Shown here: one piece after another, positions 61,897 through 64,000 of the stretch
How positions within the stretch are numbered: the first letter of the stretch is position 1
How the letters are laid out: each line of letters begins with the position of its first letter
Assembly (NCBI RefSeq): GCF_002206635.1
Contig: NZ_NGUO01000006.1
Coordinates: forward strand, 1-64,000
Direction: 5' to 3'
DNA length: 64,000 nt
Origin: Polynucleobacter aenigmaticus
Lineage (GTDB): Bacteria; Pseudomonadota; Gammaproteobacteria; Burkholderiales; Burkholderiaceae
Position numbers and translations under genes: made by a program
Notes under the pieces: generated by a model
The model's input: only the letters and a program-made list of their open reading frames with translations
What the model was told of the DNA's origin: nothing
Database searches by the model: none

Positions 61897-64000
61897 ATGG
61901 AACAAGCCGCTAAAGAAACACTACCAATATCCCTAGAAGACGAAATGCGGCGGTCCTATTTGGACTACGCAATGAGCGTCATTGTCGGCAGAGCCCTGCC
62001 AGACGTACGTGACGGCCTAAAACCGGTTCATCGCCGGGTCTTATTCGCGATGTATGAATTAAACAACGATTGGAACCGAGCTTACAAAAAATCTGCCCGC
62101 ATAGTTGGCGATGTGATCGGTAAATACCATCCACACGGCGATTCTGCGGTGTATGACACCATTGTTCGAATGGCTCAGGATTTCTCTTTGCGCTATATGT
62201 TGATTGACGGACAGGGGAACTTTGGCTCTGTAGACGGCGATAACGCTGCTGCAATGCGGTATACCGAGATCCGTCTGCGCAAGATTGCCCATGAGTTATT
62301 GGCTGATTTGGACAAAGAGACCGTCGATTTCGGGCCAAACTACGATGGTAGCGAGCAAGAACCCCTGATTCTTCCTGCAAAAGTACCTAATTTGCTGATT
62401 AACGGTAGTTCAGGCATTGCTGTGGGTATGGCAACGAATATCCCTCCCCATAACTTGGATGAGGTGATTACAGCCTGTTTGCATGTTCTGCACAACCCAG
62501 AATGCACGATTGATGAGTTGATTGAGATCATTCCTGCACCGGATTTCCCCACCGCCGGCATTATTTATGGTGTTCAAGGGGTCCGTGAGGGCTATCGCAC
62601 TGGCCGTGGCCGTGTAGTGATGCGTGCCAAAACGCACTTTGAAGATCTGGATAAAGGTGCGCGTCAGTCGATCATCGTTGATGAGTTGCCATATCAAGTA
62701 AACAAAAAGAATTTGCTTGAGCGTATTGCCGAGTTGGTGAATGAGAAAAAAGTTGAGGGTATCTCTGACCTGCGCGACGAGTCTGATAAGTCAGGTATGC
62801 GCGTAGTGATTGAACTCAAGCGCGGTGAAGTGCCTGAGGTCGTATTGAACAATCTCTATAAGAGTACTCAGCTACAAGATAACTTCGGTATGAACATGGT
62901 GGCTTTGGTGGATAACCAACCGCGCCTGTTGAATTTGAAGCAGATGCTCGAGTACTTCTTGCAGCATCGTCGCGAGGTAGTCACACGTCGCACGATTTTT
63001 GAATTACGCAAAGCGCGTGAGCGTGGTCATGTCTTAGAAGGTTTGGCTGTTGCATTGGCAAACATTGATGAATTTATTGCCCTCATTAAAGCTGCTCCAA
63101 ATCCAGTGATTGCTAAACAAGAATTAATGAGCAAGGCATGGGACTCTTCTATGGTGCGCGAGATGTTGGCGCGTGCTGAGACGGATACTCCGGGCGGTCG
63201 CAATGCTTATCGCCCAGAAGGTTTGTTGCCAGAGTACGGCATGCAAACCACTGGCTTGTATCGCTTATCCGATAGCCAAGCGCAAGAAATTTTGCAGATG
63301 CGTTTGCAACGCTTGACTGGCCTTGAGCAAGACAAGATTGTGAATGAGTACAAAGATGTGATGACAGAGATTTCTGACTTACTCGACTTACTTGCTAAGC
63401 CAGAACGCGTTACTCAAGTGATTGAGTCTGAGTTGAAAGAAGTTCAAGCGGAATTTGGTATTGCTGGCGGCGATAGTGGTCGTCGTTCATTCATTGAAAT
63501 AAATGCAACCGAGTTGTTCACAGAAGATTTGATTACACCGCAAGATATGGTGGTCACACTTTCAAACACGGGTTACATGAAGAGCCAGCCTCTGAGTGAA
63601 TACCGTGCGCAAAAGCGTGGAGGGCGTGGCAAACAAGCTGCAGCCACTAAGAATGAAGATTGGATTGAAACACTCTTCGTTGCAAATACTCACGACATCA
63701 TCTTGTGTTTCTCTGATCGCGGCCGTATGTATTGGCTCAAAGTATGGGAAGTTCCACAAGGTAGTCGTAACTCACGCGGTAAGCCAATCGTCAATATGTT
63801 CCCATTAATTGAGGGTGAAAAGATCACAGTGATTCTCCCGATTAAGGGGTATCAGGATGATCAGTACGTCTTTATGGCAACGAGCTTGGGCACAGTGAAG
63901 AAGACTCGCTTGTCTGATTTCTCCAATCCACGTAAGGCTGGAATTATTGCGGTTGACTTGAATGAGAATGACTTCTTAGTTGGCGCAGCTATAACTGATG
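61897..64000 (+). CDS. gyrA: DNA gyrase subunit A (3' end outside window)
   Basis: The first 701 residues are present. The start [26 protein letters not shown] and [23 protein letters not shown] are standard. The quinolone region reads [17 protein letters not shown], with Ser and Asp at the usual resistance positions unchanged. The catalytic Tyr lies in MRYTEIRL. After the coiled-coil region the frame enters the C-terminal beta-pinwheel domain, with the GyrA-box-like segment [11 protein letters not shown]. GyrA introduces negative supercoils together with GyrB. It is divergent from the ompA-like gene. Confidence 0.97.
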   Translation, partial: MEQAAKETLPISLEDEMRRSYLDYAMSVIVGRALPDVRDGLKPVHRRVLFAMYELNNDWNRAYKKSARIVGDVIGKYHPHGDSAVYDTIVRMAQDFSLRYMLIDGQGNFGSVDGDNAAAMRYTEIRLRKIAHELLADLDKETVDFGPNYDGSEQEPLILPAKVPNLLINGSSGIAVGMATNIPPHNLDEVITACLHVLHNPECTIDELIEIIPAPDFPTAGIIYGVQGVREGYRTGRGRVVMRAKTHFEDLDKGARQSIIVDELPYQVNKKNLLERIAELVNEKKVEGISDLRDESDKSGMRVVIELKRGEVPEVVLNNLYKSTQLQDNFGMNMVALVDNQPRLLNLKQMLEYFLQHRREVVTRRTIFELRKARERGHVLEGLAVALANIDEFIALIKAAPNPVIAKQELMSKAWDSSMVREMLARAETDTPGGRNAYRPEGLLPEYGMQTTGLYRLSDSQAQEILQMRLQRLTGLEQDKIVNEYKDVMTEISDLLDLLAKPERVTQVIESELKEVQAEFGIAGGDSGRRSFIEINATELFTEDLITPQDMVVTLSNTGYMKSQPLSEYRAQKRGGRGKQAAATKNEDWIETLFVANTHDIILCFSDRGRMYWLKVWEVPQGSRNSRGKPIVNMFPLIEGEKITVILPIKGYQDDQYVFMATSLGTVKKTRLSDFSNPRKAGIIAVDLNENDFLVGAAITD

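Overview
The window looks like the chromosome of a free-living betaproteobacterium of the Burkholderiales, most likely Polynucleobacter or a close relative. Sequence-based reasons are the gene order pgk-pyk-fba-purC-purE-purK-tsaC, the gyrA / ompA-like / ubiG / gph / ssrA neighbourhood, three Bug-type (TctC) periplasmic binding proteins, a tmRNA tag reading ANDERFALAA, and a moderate-to-low GC content. The genus is inferred; no marker was aligned.

Bases 1 to about 22,270 are accessory. They start with the end of an IS30-type element that has cut a type I specificity gene (hsdS). Next is a minus-strand operon of hsdM, an atypical methyltransferase/target-recognition protein and a small DUF4258-like gene, with a divergent GIY-YIG/DUF4357 nuclease gene. 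Then come an unknown gene with two homopolymer frameshifts, a small unknown protein, a stand-alone TnsA-like endonuclease, and a GGDEF-EAL gene whose 5' part has been lost exactly at the tnsA stop. From 9.2 to 19 kb there is a surface polysaccharide (O-antigen/capsule) cluster on the minus strand: glycosyltransferases, a Wzy-like polymerase, an RgpF-like protein, a methyltransferase, a flippase, and the Kdo genes kdsD and kdsA (an E. coli-type KdsA). A decayed EPS-associated MarR regulator follows. The island ends with a tyrosine recombinase, a PIN-like gene carrying an in-frame stop, and a 45-base copy of the 3' half of tRNA-Lys followed by the tRNA terminator. That is the expected right attachment site.

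Bases 22.3 to 26.2 kb are a transition zone: a PAS/HD-GYP regulator with an 11-base C tract upstream, degenerate insertion-sequence-like repeats, a ParD/RelE-type toxin-antitoxin pair, and an Rrf2 regulator between two copies of a repeat of about 140 bases.

Bases 26.2 to 64 kb are core chromosome: a cold-shock protein, PBP4-type dacB, the tsaC-purKEC-fba-pyk-pgk operon, ilvE, waaF, an organic-acid/sugar-acid catabolic region (DapA-like lyase, hydroxyacid dehydrogenases, IlvD-type dehydratase, Bug proteins), cytochromes, a site-2 protease, crcB, a split chromate transporter, trhO, tmRNA, gph, ubiG, an OmpA-like protein and the start of gyrA.

The most unusual items are a gene at 39428-41179 that joins the first half of a TAXI-type TRAP substrate-binding protein to an M48 metalloprotease, the orphan TnsA-like gene, the atypical methyltransferase-like protein of the restriction operon, and genes broken or possibly switched at long homopolymers (T9, T8, A10; a C11 tract lies upstream of another gene).
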